This document shows positions 1 through 13,100 of a stretch of DNA of 64,000 bases, one piece after another (position 1 is the first letter of the stretch; the number at the start of each line of letters is the position of its first letter). The stretch is from assembly GCA_029204225.1 (NCBI GenBank), contig CM055103.1, positions 4,863,756-4,927,755 of the forward strand, given 5' to 3'. The DNA is from Diphasiastrum complanatum (lineage: Eukaryota > Streptophyta > Lycopodiopsida > Lycopodiales > Lycopodiaceae). The notes below the pieces were generated by a model, which worked only from the letters and a program-made list of their open reading frames with translations, did not search any database and was not told the DNA's origin. The translations under genes were made by a program, and so were the position numbers.

Positions 1-775
1 CATTGTTGTTATTGATGACATAAGATTGCATTCACAAAGACCGAACTGTCATTCGCGGTATTCTTACTCCGTAACCTGACCATCAGAGTACTGTTTTCAT
101 TCATGGAACACCTCTGTTTGAGCTTTGGTTTTTATGAAAGAACCAGGCTGTAACAGTTTCTCAAATGTGCTATAAGAGATAAAAAAAATGTTATGGTATT
201 ACTCAAAAGAAGATCAGAAGTCGAATTGGAAGAGACCAAATTTTCGAACAATAGTTTTATAGCTCCCAAGCTCTGGAAAAGAAACTTGCTTACAGTAACC
301 TATGAACAGACTAGTGAGAATTATGGAAGACCAAGGCTACTGTTGTAACTAATAAGCTCTAATTTTGAATTAACGCTGCAAGCATTGCAGCAAATTACAA
401 AAGTGACAGAATGTTCGCGATATAATTTGACTATCAAGACACATCGATCATATTGCATCCTGATTCCCGCCCCCAATAGATCTCTGTGTAATGAATAGTG
501 CATCTAAGAGAATGAGGGCCAAGCTTGAGATGACAGTCACATTAAAGCTCAACTGTGTCTCTCATTGACCCCATTATAAATTTATAGAAGCAAACTGGAC
601 ATGGTATGTAAAGATTGCAAAATCAACATGTGACATGATCAGGTTCCAGATTTGAATACTTCTTTGAATCAAATTAAGAATAGAAGAGTGAGCAATCAAG
701 TCAGCATATCTTGCAAAATATGTACACAACTCAACCACTGAAAAAGATGGCACTCAAAGCTTCTTCTCAATGGAA
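1..775 (-). other. 3' UTR and downstream flank of the bZIP gene
   Basis: This stretch follows the bZIP stop codon on the minus strand. It is AT-rich, contains no convincing reading frame and no recognisable mobile element. No clear AATAAA signal was seen on the minus strand, so the cleavage site is not placed. Confidence 0.5.
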
Positions 776-1195
776 TTACTCATTAGTTGAGTCTTTTGCA
801 ATAGGTGAGCTTTCAATGTCCAGGGCTGATCTATAAGACGTTGTTAGATTGCATGATGCTCCACCACGAATCCGCTTCTGCAAATGTTCTAGGCTAGCCA
901 CCCGCTGCATTGAAGGTGTTCGACCCATCTTGCTTCCTGGCATATGCTTGATGTCCACCATTTGCTGGGAAAATGCACCAGTTACGGAAACTTGTGCGGA
1001 ATAAACAGGTAAAGAGTGCTTTGAATAGGTGTAAGGTCCTTCTGTACTTTGTAGATGTTCATTAGTAGGAGACTTGTATCCTGATAATCTGAATCCTTGA
1101 TCATCTTTGTAAATCACAGGAGTTTGTCCCGAGCTCGATTGAACCCGCACCGTTGCAGTAGCTTTTCTTGCAACGAGATCTTCTGCCATTTTAAC
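776..1195 (-). CDS. bZIP gene exon 6 (C-terminal region and stop)
   Basis: The last coding exon follows AAATTAG|GTTAAAATGG and supplies [10 protein letters not shown], the usual continuation of the zipper, then about 125 further residues ending in STNE and a TAA. The segment [29 protein letters not shown] is Ser/Arg-rich and matches the conserved C-terminal [16 protein letters not shown] block of this family. The 11-kb intron 5 lies between this exon and exon 5. Confidence 0.9.
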   Translation of the reverse strand, partial: VKMAEDLVARKATATVRVQSSSGQTPVIYKDDQGFRLSGYKSPTNEHLQSTEGPYTYSKHSLPVYSAQVSVTGAFSQQMVDIKHMPGSKMGRTPSMQRVASLEHLQKRIRGGASCNLTTSYRSALDIESSPIAKDSTNE

Positions 1196-4100
1196 CTAAT
1201 TTACAGCAGAAAATGTATAAATGCTAGCTAGGCTAACGAAATATTGGTGATCTCTCGTCTTTTACATCTCACAATAATACAAGAAAAGGCAAAGCTATTG
1301 ACATCCTCATGGTAGTCTAGCATTCCAGAAAACAAAATTTCTTGAAGCACAAATGGACAGAGACATTGGAAACGGAATTTGAGGCTTTGAGAAGGTACCA
1401 CTTGAGCAACAACCAGAGGCTATATATATGGCCTGTACTAGGCTTTGGGAGCATTCCTAGAATTGTTACCTATCAAAGAGTATTCCCCAAGGTAATAGGA
1501 TTATCACCATGGTAGAATACCAAAACAATCCTGATGGATTGTGCTCTGAACCTACTTCATTTCGACTACTTGCAATCTTGTGCTGTACATGGACAACCAA
1601 TAGCTTAACCAGTATTAATTTATCAAAAGTTTATAGCCCGTGTAAATTATGCTTATTGATTGATTTGTTGATGGTTCCTAAATACATGTAACATACTTTC
1701 TCAATCAAAAATCAGCAAGCAATGATGCAGAAGCAGGTAAATACTGAAAAAACACTCGGCTTGGGCAAGGAGTCTCCATTTTAAAACTCGGCATCTATAT
1801 CATGAAACATTGCATTAGAATCAAAAGGATTAAAAGGTGCAAAAATGTGGCATGTGCAAACCAGCTGAATTATTTTATAGCAACAAGCATTATTTCAGAT
1901 ACTGAGGAAATAATGAGGAACAAACTGTGAAGATTTTGCAAAATCTAGTTTCATTAATTTATACTTTCATTTACGTACGTAAATCTCGCATGTGTGAAGC
2001 ATGTTCCCATGTGTGGAGGGTAGGCCTAATCATTTTAGTTCATTTATGTTGAGTTTGAATAGTCAATAGGCCTCAAACTTGAGTTCTAGTGGGATAGTGA
2101 CATTTGTCACATAATGTTAGGATTGAAATGCATCCATTTGGCCCAATCACATTTAGAGGTGTAGATCACAAGGCCAATCACTTTAAGAGGTGCATTACAT
2201 GTGGACCAATCATGTTTAGAGGTGCACATCATGAGGCCCAATCAAATTGTGAGGTGGAAATCATGAGGTCCAATCATGATGAGAGGTGCAAATCTAGGAG
2301 TCCAATCATGATGTAGAAAGGCAATCAATGGGGTCCAATCATTCTAGAGCATTTCCTCATGCTAGATCTTGAGCTAGTACTATATTGAAGAGTTCTCTCA
2401 TTGTACATATGGCTTTTTAAGGGGGAAGAATGTCATGCCCATGACTGGTCTCGGGTAGCGTGTCCATGCTAGGGACCGGTAGACCAACAACCCGTAAGTT
2501 AATTGTGACAAAAAAAAATTGGGGCCCTTATGTGTACATAGTCACAATTAATGGTTGTAGGCCTAAACACATGGTGGTGGAGTTGGTATGGGTCTATTTG
2601 TGAGTCATTAGGGAACTGGATGACGTGGCCCAGATAGGCTGCAGAGGTGTCCAGTGAGATGTCACAGTGCACTACTAGTGGTGCATGGGCCTTGGAGGGT
2701 ATAAAGTATACCTGCTGGGCTCTCACTAGTGTATGCTTGATTTTGTGATTGGTAGCTACATGCTGCTAGTGTGACTCCTCTTTCCATGACTCTGATTGAT
2801 CCATAGCTTGGGGGCTAGATCCGTACGATCTAGGTTTGGTTGGGTTGGTTTAACCTCCAACAGTTCCCATGTGTTGTTGCTTTGTATGGTATGCTTAGAC
2901 TAGAATCCTGTTGTGAGACTTTAGGGTCCACTAGGCCTAATTGTGACATTAAGTACCCCAACTTGACATATTGGAGGTACCTTATTCTTTCTATGTAACT
3001 TATAGAAAATTGGATACCCAATAGTCAAGTAGTTGGATAGCCAATAGTCATGAAGTTAGATAGTCATCTTGGACTATGTAAATGTGTGCATCCCATTTGT
3101 ATGAAAAGACCTCTTATGATGTTGCGCCCACTCATGTCATGAAAGGGGACTACCCCCATGATGCATATGTTGAAGTATTTCCAGATTTGGTGTCACCATC
3201 TAATCATGAAGAGGAGGGACTGCCATCTACTTCTAGTGGACAGCCCACTGCTTCTTCAAGTTTGCAGCCCATAGTTCATCGAGAAGAACCTATTTATGGT
3301 GAAGAGCAGCCTATTGAAGACTCTGGACAGCAAGGTCCAAGTTCGGAACACTTTGGACAGCAAAGTGTTGATAAAGGTAAGGATGTTGGACAACCCAAAC
3401 CAGTCCCTAAATGGTTGTTGCAAACTTTGCAGGACAGCAAAATGAATCATTTCTATGAAGGGAAGACTCGTGCCTCTACTAAATCAGTAGAATTTGCTGA
3501 TTTTTCTGATTTTGCTCTTACTTCTATTGAGGATGGTGCAGTAGAAACTGTTTTTTATGAGCAGGCCAAAGGAATAAGGGAGCTTGGGAAACCTTGAAGA
3601 AGGTTTATGAGTCCAAGTATACATCTAGGGTTCTAACCCCAACTTGATGTTTTGGCAAAGGCCGAAAAATTCAAGCACTCTTTGAAACCGTTTGTACTAA
3701 TCGAAGAGGGAGTCAACATGTGTCAATTATTACTTTTGTTCAAAGTGTTAAGAGCGAGCATTTGTTTGGGGAGAATTTTTCATTACTTGAAGAATTTTCT
3801 ATGTCATCCCATGCCTCTTCAAAGGACAGCTTTGATGACGCCATCGTTGATGCATCTCTGATAGCTTGCCAAATTTTTATGATGAAGACGTTGGACAGCA
3901 GATTCAGTCATCTTCTTTTGGTCATTTATAGCCCATTCTACATCATGAGCAGTCCATTATGCTTCGGGAACGACCTGCAAAAGATTATGGACAACATGGT
4001 CCATGTTGGGAACACTTTGGGCAGCAAAGTGTTGAACAGCCCATAACAGTTCCTTGTCGGCTATTGGAGACTTTGCAGAACAGCAAAGAAATGTCTTACT

Positions 4101-7100
4101 ACGAAGGGAACGCACATGCCTTTTTAAAATCAGTACGTCTTGCTGATTTTTTTGGTTGTACACTTACTCTTCATCATGATGTTGGTACATTGCCTATTCT
4201 ATGTGAACAAGTCATTGATGGTAAGGTTTGGGAGGATGTGATGCCCAAAGAGTTTGGTACTCTTTTTTATTGTCCTTATGGTAAGAAGTTTTTTCAAATA
4301 ATGTGGGAGCCTATGATGGATTACAAATCCATGTTTCGACTTATTGTCGAGTTTATGTTGGTTCCCTACTTCGGATGGAGCATGCAAATCCTCACCCTTC
4401 GACTTGATGCTTCATTACTACGCTTTTTTTTTCTTTTATATGTTGGACATGATTGGGGATGAGATTTCGACTACTTTGATGCGAAGTTTATTTGGCGACA
4501 TGAAGTTCGGACAGCAAGTTGCATTTTTCTCTTTCGAGAAGTTACTTCATGTTATGTTATGCATTTCCATTTAAGGAGGGTGTTGGAATGTAAATGGAAT
4601 TGCTTACATTACCAAAGGTTACTTTGACCCAAAAGGTCAAGAGTTGTGTAACCATGGTCATTTATTATATTAGGCCTACTAAACTTAGAGTTAGCTAAGT
4701 TAGTATGAACTTAACTTGTTAGGGACTCGTGGGTCCACTAGGCCTAATTGTGACATTAAGTACCCCAACTTGACATATTGGAGGTACTTTATTCTTTCTA
4801 TGTAACTTATAGAAAGTTGGATAGTCAACAGTCAAGTAGTTGGATAGCCAATAGTCATGAAGTTAGATAGACATCTTGGACTATGTATATGTGTGCATCC
4901 CATTTGTATAAGACAGTCTCCTTGGCTGTCCACGAGTTTTTACAAGAGAGTTTCTAGCCATCTCTCTCTTTCTTTTGAGAATGCTTTGTGTGATTGAATA
5001 GTTAAGATTCTAAATCCTTAGGCTTCTATTTCCTACAAAACCATGATGGATTGATCCATGTTGGATACTAAACGGACTGAGGTGCTCAGACATGTGTGAG
5101 ATCACCAAAATTTGGTTGGTTGGTGTTTCTCCAAAAGGTAGATCCGAATCTAGTGTATGATTGCTTGTTGGAAAGCTAGTGAAGTCTAGTTTGTGATATA
5201 ATTGTTTTCCAAAGTGTGAAATTTTGAGGAGTAAATTTTGCAAAATCTAGTTTCATTAGTTTATACTTTCATGTACATACGTAAATCTCGCATGTGTGAA
5301 GCATGTTCCCATGTGTGGAGGGTAGGCCCAATCATTTTAGTTCATTTATGTTGAGTTTGAATAGTCAATAGGCCTCAAACTTGAGTTCTAGTGAGATAGT
5401 GACATTTGTCACATAATGTTAGGATTGAAATGCATCCATTTGGCCCAATCACATTTGGAGGTGTAGATCACAAGGCCAATCACTTTAAGAGATGCATTAC
5501 TTGTGGACCAATCATGTTTAGAGGTGCACATAATGAGGCCCAATCAAATTGTGAGGTGAAAATCATGAGGTCCAATCATAATGAGAGGTGCAAATCTAGG
5601 GGTCCAATCATGATATAGAAAGGCAATCAATGTTCTAGAGCATTTCCTCATGCTAGATCTCGAGCTAGTACTATATTTAAGAGCTCTCTCATTGTACATA
5701 TGGTTTTTTAAATGATAATCATGGAGTTTTTTCCCTTCACTATCTATTCTCTCTACAAGTCCCTCTTTCTCTCTCTACCCGAGAGCAAGGGCTCTCTCTC
5801 ACTCTTTGAATGTGTTTGAAACTTAGTTTTCTTCATGCTAAGTGTTTGGTTTGAGTCATAGTTGCAGTGAACGTGATTCGCTAGGTTCGCAAATCGCAAT
5901 TCGGAACCCAGAATCGTGAAATATATATATATATATTTGAAAAAATAGCTTATGGCTGAAATTTTTTTAGGGGAGCAATGGTTGAAGCAGCGTTTTGCCT
6001 CCCAAAAGTGCAGTAGATAGGGCACAAACAGATCTTATTTTCAGTAGCTATTTGGTTGTTATTTGCTTTGGTTCTCAATAAAGTTAATGCTACAGTTTGG
6101 GCTATCAACTCTATGGATGATGATCACTTTTGCAATCATTTCACTGCAGATGTGAGTGCAATGTGCATACAGTTGGGGAGACGGGGCACATATATTGGGC
6201 CTTATCGGTGGGCAATAGCGAGGTACAATTGCTCTACAGTTCTCTGTCTGTCCCACTGGAACCATCTGTGATTGTAACGAACCGGCTAGAGGTTAGTTTT
6301 GAATTTTTATCCTTGACAGAACCCAACGGATTGATGCACATGAACTCTGGACCATCCTGTACCCGAAACATTAGGCAAACTACACAGTATTAATGCTCTT
6401 AATTAGATATCCATATTGCCCAAAAAAAAATCAAAAAAAAAAAAATGATTCTGAACAATTCTGGGAAAATTCCGAATCGTGATTCGGACCGCGATTCAGA
6501 ATGCTTGTGAATGCTTGTGTGCTCTTGCCTTGAAGATTGTCTAGTTAGATTGGTAGCATCAATCAAGTGATAGTTTCATGTGCAATCACACTTGTTAGAA
6601 ATAAATGACTATGCTAAAGTTAATCCGCAGATTACTTTGACCCAAAAGGTCGAGATTTGTGTAACCATGGGTAAAGTTATTTAGGCCATCTTAAGTTTGT
6701 CTTAAGTTCAGTTGGACCCAATTTTGGTCATGTACTGACTCGGGGAGGTCTAATTTTTGTTTAGGGGCCCTATCTTGACTTTTGGGGGTGCCCTACATTC
6801 AGTAAGTAGGTAGAGTACATATTTGCTTATTGTGTCACATTTTTCAGTTTCGCTAAGCATTGCTCTCCATTGCTTGTGTTGTTGTTTTCTCTCTCTATCT
6901 TAGAGGGGGGGTGCCCAGCCTCTTCTCTCTTGTGTCTTGTGGAGAGTGATTGATAACTAGATCTTGGTGACTTGACTCTTGCTTTCCTACATGGTATCAG
7001 AGCTACCGGATCTGCGGCAAGCTTGTATGTTGGGCGCCCTACCAGAAAAGGAGCTTCTCTACTTTTTGTTCTGAAATTTTAGCATAATGCTGATCTTTCC

Positions 7101-10100
7101 AAGTGGTGTTTGAATCAGCTTTTTTGTCTCTTTGCAAGTTGAAGGAGGGCACCCATCACGGATCTTGGAGGAGCAATTTGTGGCACCCAAAAATCAGCAT
7201 CTCAAATCTGATTTTTTTGCAGCCAGTTTTCAACAAGTTTTGTTTGGAGGAGGGTGCCCAAAAATCTGCTACTGATTTTTGGTTTTGGTATCTCCTTATC
7301 TTGCTGTTTTTGTTTTCAGGCGTGCATTTGTGAAGGAGGGCGCCAAATATTCAGCATACCCTATTTTGGGTTAGGGCAAATTTATGGCTGCAAAATTGCA
7401 GATTTTCAGCAAGCGGTAGGGTGCTTTCAACAGCCCTATTGAAGTGTGTGTTGATCACACTATTTGGCTTCCTAATTGGGTTTCGGTGTAAGCTTCATTC
7501 GAAGCTAACCTAATTTTCAAGAAGCTGGTTTTTTTGTGCAGAAAGACAACCATCTTTCCATTATCCTTTGGGCACTTTGGTTGCAGATTGGAAGACATCT
7601 GGTGCTCCTACTTTCAGCTCTTGGTGCTTCAAATTTTTGAGTAAATTTGGTTGTGGAAAGGCTCTCTTTCCTATCTACTACAAGCTGAAATTTTGTTGAA
7701 GGTAATGGCGAAAGAATCGGAAGCTATCGGTTCTTTGTTTAGTGAAGATCGGTTGGATGGCACAAACTACTCCATGTGGAGTTACATGATGAAGAACTTT
7801 CTCATAGCGAAAGGGCTGTGGGATTTGGTCAATATGGATGAGGAAAGGCCTCCGTCTTTGGCACCTCCTACACCTCGTGGATCATCATCATCAACATCAT
7901 CTTCTCCATCTTCAAAAGAACAAAAGAAGTGGGATAGAAGGGTTACTCTCAACTCATTACCTTCATCTTATCTTCCATTCGTTTCATCTTTGAGTATCTC
8001 TCTTAGGGGACAACAACTCTCCTTTGATGAACTTGTTGGGCTGCTTCTTCAAGAGGAGCAAACGAGGCAAAATTTTGCGGGTGGCACTCAACAAGATCAA
8101 GCTTTCTTCACGAAAGGCAAGGGCTCAAAAGGGATGGGGAAGCCTCCTTCCAAGGATGAGCAAAAGCCCATTGGAGATCAAAATGTCCACACTCAAAAGA
8201 AAAAAGGAAAGTGCCACTATTGCAAGAAGTACGGGCACTTCATCAAGGATTGTAAGAAGAAGCTTGCGAAAGAGGAGAGTAAAGGAATTGATATTAGTGC
8301 TTCACTTGCTACTTTGGAGCAAGAGCTTGAAGCTAGTGGTGATCTCTTCAACCAAGACTATGCTTTTGTGTCTAATATTGTTTCTACTAGTACTTCTACA
8401 TCTATGAGGAATTCAGGTTCTATTTTGCAAGTTGCTGATTTTCAGCACATTGAATGGGTGATTGATAGTCGTGCTCGTGATATGACTTCTCGCAAAGAAG
8501 CATTTACTAAATTAGTGAAAGTGCAAAATGGACGCAAGGTACAGTGTGTGGATAATGCATCTTATTTTGTTCATGGAATTGGAATTGTAGCCATCATTTT
8601 GGGACTAGTTGTTGAGTTCAAAGAAGATAAGTGTCTTGTCAAGGATCCTAAAAGATCTCTCTTGATTATTGTTTCGGGAACAATGCATGTTGGCTTAGTC
8701 ATTATGGATACCTATGAGCGACGAATTTCCTCTATATGTCTTGTTGCTTCTACATCACAATCATTGGAGTTGGCTGAATTGTGGCACGCAAGGTTTGGGC
8801 ATCTCAACTTTGCAAGTTTGAAGAAGCTGAAGACATTTAATATGGTAGAAGATTTCCTACTATTGAGCAGCCAGAAGGGCATGTATGCGAGGGGTGCATA
8901 CTTAGGAAAGTTTCACAAGAAACCTTTTCCAATTGATGGAACTATAAGGGTTCTTGATAAATTTGATTTGGTTCATAGTGATGTTTGTGGTCCAATGAGG
9001 ACCGAATCCATTGGAAAGTGCATCTATTTTGTGACTTTTATTAATGACTTTTCCCATTTTACATGGATCTATCCTATGAAAGCTAAATCAGAGGTTTTTC
9101 AACATTTCAAAGATTTTCTAGCAATGGTGGAAAATCGGTTTGGGCATTCTTTTAAGACCCTACGCACCGATCGAGGAGGGGAATACATTAAGAATCGTTC
9201 GGTGCATTTCTTCAAGAGAAGAGAACTCTACATCAAATGACAACTCCCTATACGCCTCAACAAAATGATGTTGTCGAGCGAAAGAATCGCACACTTATGG
9301 AGATGGCCTGTTGCATGATCAAAGCAAAAGGGCTGCCTCACAAGTTTTGGGCTGAAGCGGTTATAACGGCAGCATACACAAGCAATCGTTGTCCTACTAA
9401 AGCATTGAAAGTATTAACTCCTTATGAAGTTTGGTATGGGAAGAAGCCTTCAATCTCTCACTTTCGCATTTTTGGTTGTACGGCTTATGCTTTTGTTCCT
9501 AATAAACTTCGTACAAAGCTTGAGGATAAAGGAGTTAAATGCATTTTTGTTGGCTATAGTAGTGAAAGCAAAGGCTATAGGCTGTTCAATTTGAGTACTA
9601 ACAAGATTATTGTTAGTCGTGATGTGCATTTTGATGAAAAGAATTCATTAGATGTGGCCCCAACTCATATCTTGAAGGGGGACAGCCCACATAGTGTGAA
9701 TGTTGAAGTTTTTCCAGATTTGGTACCATCTTCTATTTTTGGAGATAAGGGGCAGCAATCAACCAGTTTCGAACTGCCCAACACCTAATCATGTTTAGAG
9801 CCTGATGTTCATCAAGAACCGCCCATTGTTGCTCAAAATCAGCCTGTAGGAACTGTTGGACAACAAGGACCAGTTTTGGAAGATCTTGGACAGCCAAGTG
9901 CAGTGTCGGAAGATCTTGGACAGCAAATTGCAAGAAGAGACATGGCTGTTGGACAGCCCAAAACAGTCCCACGGTGGCTGTTGTCAACTTTGCAGGACAG
10001 CAAAGTAAGTTCATTTTATCATGGAAAGACACGTGCCTCTACAAAATCAGTGGACTATGCTGATTTTTCAGATTTTGCTCTTACATCTCATAAAGACGGT

Positions 10101-13100
10101 GCAGAAGAACCTGTTTTGAAGAACCAGATTTGGGTTCTTGTTGATCTTCCTCATGGGAAGAAGGCAATTGGTTCTAAATGGGTATACAAAATCAAGTATA
10201 AGAAAGATGGTACCATTGAAAGGTACAAGGCAAGGCTTGTTGCCAAAGGCTATGCTCAGCAAAAGGGGATTGATTATGAGGAGACTTTTTCTCCTACTGC
10301 TCGGATGACTACTGTGAGGGTGGTAACCTCTTTGGCTGCCCGTGGCGTTTGCGGCAACTTGACATAAAGACAGCATTCCTCAATGGTGATCTCAATGAGG
10401 AAGTGTACCTTCAACAACCTGCTGGTTTTTTGGTTGAAGGCCAAGAAGATAAAGTTTGTCTTCTCAAGAAAGCACTTTATGGACTGAAGCAAGCTCCGAG
10501 GATGTGGTATCAAAAGATACATGCCTATTTTTGTGATCGTGGGTTTACTAATAGTCCTAGCGAATCTACTCTTTATGTCAAGCATATTTCAGATTATATC
10601 ATCATTATTTTGTTTTATGTTGATGACATTATTATTACGGGAAGTAATGAGCAACAGATTGATGTCGTAATACTTGATCTTGGTATGGTTTTTGAAACCT
10701 CAGATTTAGGCCTATTGCACTTTTAGCTTGGTTTTGAATTTGTACAAGAAGGGGCTGGAATTTTCATCTCTCAAGAACGCTACATTGGGCAGATTTTGAA
10801 GCGGTTCAAGATGAAAGATTGCACGCCGGTTGCTACACCTCTGGAGACAGGCCTGAAATTAAGTAGTCAAGGTGATGGTGAACCATTTGATACTACTTTA
10901 TATTGTCAAGCTATTGGCTGTCTCATTTACCTATGTAATTCAAGACCGAACATTTCTTATAGTGTCTCACTCATGAGTCGATTCATGCATGCCCCGATGA
11001 CATCACATTGGAAAGCGTTGAAGAGGATCTTTCGATATCTTCAAGAAACAAAAAGTCATAGACTGGTTTTTCCTGCTTGTGATGATGCATGTTTGGCTGG
11101 TTTTAGTGACTCGGATTGGGGGTGGAGATCAAGACACTAGACGTTCTTCAAGTGGACATTGCTAATTCTGCAATTTCTTGGTCAAGTAAAAAGCAACCCA
11201 CTAGCGAGGCAGCATATAGACCAATATTTTCAGCCACAACAGAGTGTTTATGGCTAAGAAGATTACTCGTTGATATGAAGTTTGGCGAGCCCTCAGCGAC
11301 TCTTATCTTGAGTGATAGTCAAAGTGCTATTGCCAATGCACGGAATCATGTTTTTCATGCGAGGACAAAGCACATCGAGATCCATTATCACTTTATTTGG
11401 GAGAGACTTCAGGATGGTGACATTTTACTTGAGTATTGTCCTACAAAGGATAATATTGCGAACCTCTTCACTAAGGCGTTGCCTAGAGTCAAATTTGAAG
11501 CTTAATGCAAAGCTTTAAATTTAATACCACGTGTTAGTTTTATTACATAGTGAAGATTTCAGTTTTTGCATTGTCATTTAAGGAGGGTGTTAGAAATAAA
11601 TGACTATGCTAAAGTTAATCCATAGGTTACTTTGACCCAAAAGGTCGAGATTTGTGTAACCATGAGTATTTAGTTATTTAAGCCATCTTAAGTTTGTCTT
11701 AAGTTCAATTGGACCCAATTTTGGTCATGTACTGACTCGGGGAGGTCTAATTTTGTTTAGGGGCCCTATCTTGACTTTTGGGGGTGCCCTACATTCAGTA
11801 AGTAGGTAGAGTACATATTTGCTTATTGTGTCACATTTTTCAGTTTCGCTAAGCATTGCTCTCCATTGCTTGTGTTGTTGTTTTCTCTCTCTCTTCTCTT
11901 AGAGGAGGGCGCCTAGCCTCTTCTCTCGTGTCTTGTGGAGATTGATTGATAACTAGATCTTGGTGACTTGACTCTTGCTTTCCTACAACACTCACCTTAG
12001 AAAATCAAACACATTGATTTGTGTCCTCACACGTGTGAAAAAGTACACACAAACTACGGTCAAGTTGTTCTTTAGTACGTTATCATGTGAGGAGCTTTCT
12101 ATCATGTAGTTTGTGTGAATTCCTATAATTCAAAAAATAACATAGGATGAACTCCAGCAATTTCCATCTGCAAACAGATCCACCCCGGAATTGTGGAGAA
12201 AAATGATACCAAGATCATGGGAGGACTTATGTACCTTAGCTCTTAAGGCCTCCACATCTGATTTCAAGACGCGATTATCAATTGCTGCTTCATGGAACTT
12301 TTGACTAATCTCAGTGAGCTGTTTAAGCAAAGTAGAGTTTTCAACTCGTAACTGAGCTACCTGAGTCAAATCACAGGAATAAACACTAACGTGAATAAGA
12401 CATTTGATTGTGCCCCGTGATAGATCAATTATGCAAATCAGATCAAGGCTAAAGTGAACAACTGTTGGCATGTTGAAATTCATCAAAAATTCTTACGGAA
12501 CCTAGCATCAAGCAAATCCAAGCATACGCAAATCAGATCAAGGCTAAAGTGAACAACTGTTGGCATGTTGAAATTCATCAAAAATTCTTACGGAGCATCA
12601 AGCAGTAATTTTAATGGCAGAATCCAAGCATACAAGAGATATGTAGGAGATTCTAAATACGACCTGCATCTCTAAATCACTCAAGTGTGCTTGCTTCCGT
12701 CTCCTTGACCTCCTTGCAGATTCTCTGTTTGAAAGCATTCTGTCATTCCAAACCAAACTAGTTAAAATGAATCAACCACTATCACTCCGGACAATATATG
12801 TAGCAAGAGCAAAAAAAGATTACATGTGACTTCATTCATTCACTGCAAGCCCTTGTCACTGGGGACATAATTCAAGAAGAAAAATGACTTTAGCCTCCCA
12901 AATGTATTGGAATTTCAAATAACACCTTCAATTCAGAATTATCTTCACTTGAAAGCTTTAAAAGTCTCATGAGGCTGGACATGAATATGAAAATTTGAGA
13001 CCTCACCATTGGAATCAGACGATAAAAAAAGGCATAAAGTTTTCAATGATCAATTGGCTCAACAAATCCTTCTCAAACACAGTATATATGACGCATATAC

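Larger units (their letters stand above)
6593..11987 (+). mobile_element. Copia-A, full-length but degenerate Ty1-copia retrotransposon
   Basis: The two LTRs (6593-6991 and 11588-11987) begin TGTTAGAAATAAATG and end CTTTCCTACA. They are flanked by the 5-bp target-site duplication ACACT (6588-6592 and 11988-11992). A primer binding site follows the 5' LTR, and the purine-rich TTAAGGAGGG precedes the 3' LTR. The coding order gag-protease-integrase-RT-RNase H is that of Copia. It sits in intron 5 of the bZIP gene on the opposite strand. Confidence 0.93.

Noticed and set aside
2104-2316. 70-codon frame, also at 5406-5618
   Set aside because: It is the translation of the 32-bp CCAAT tandem repeats; the spacing is not a multiple of three throughout and the peptide has no family.
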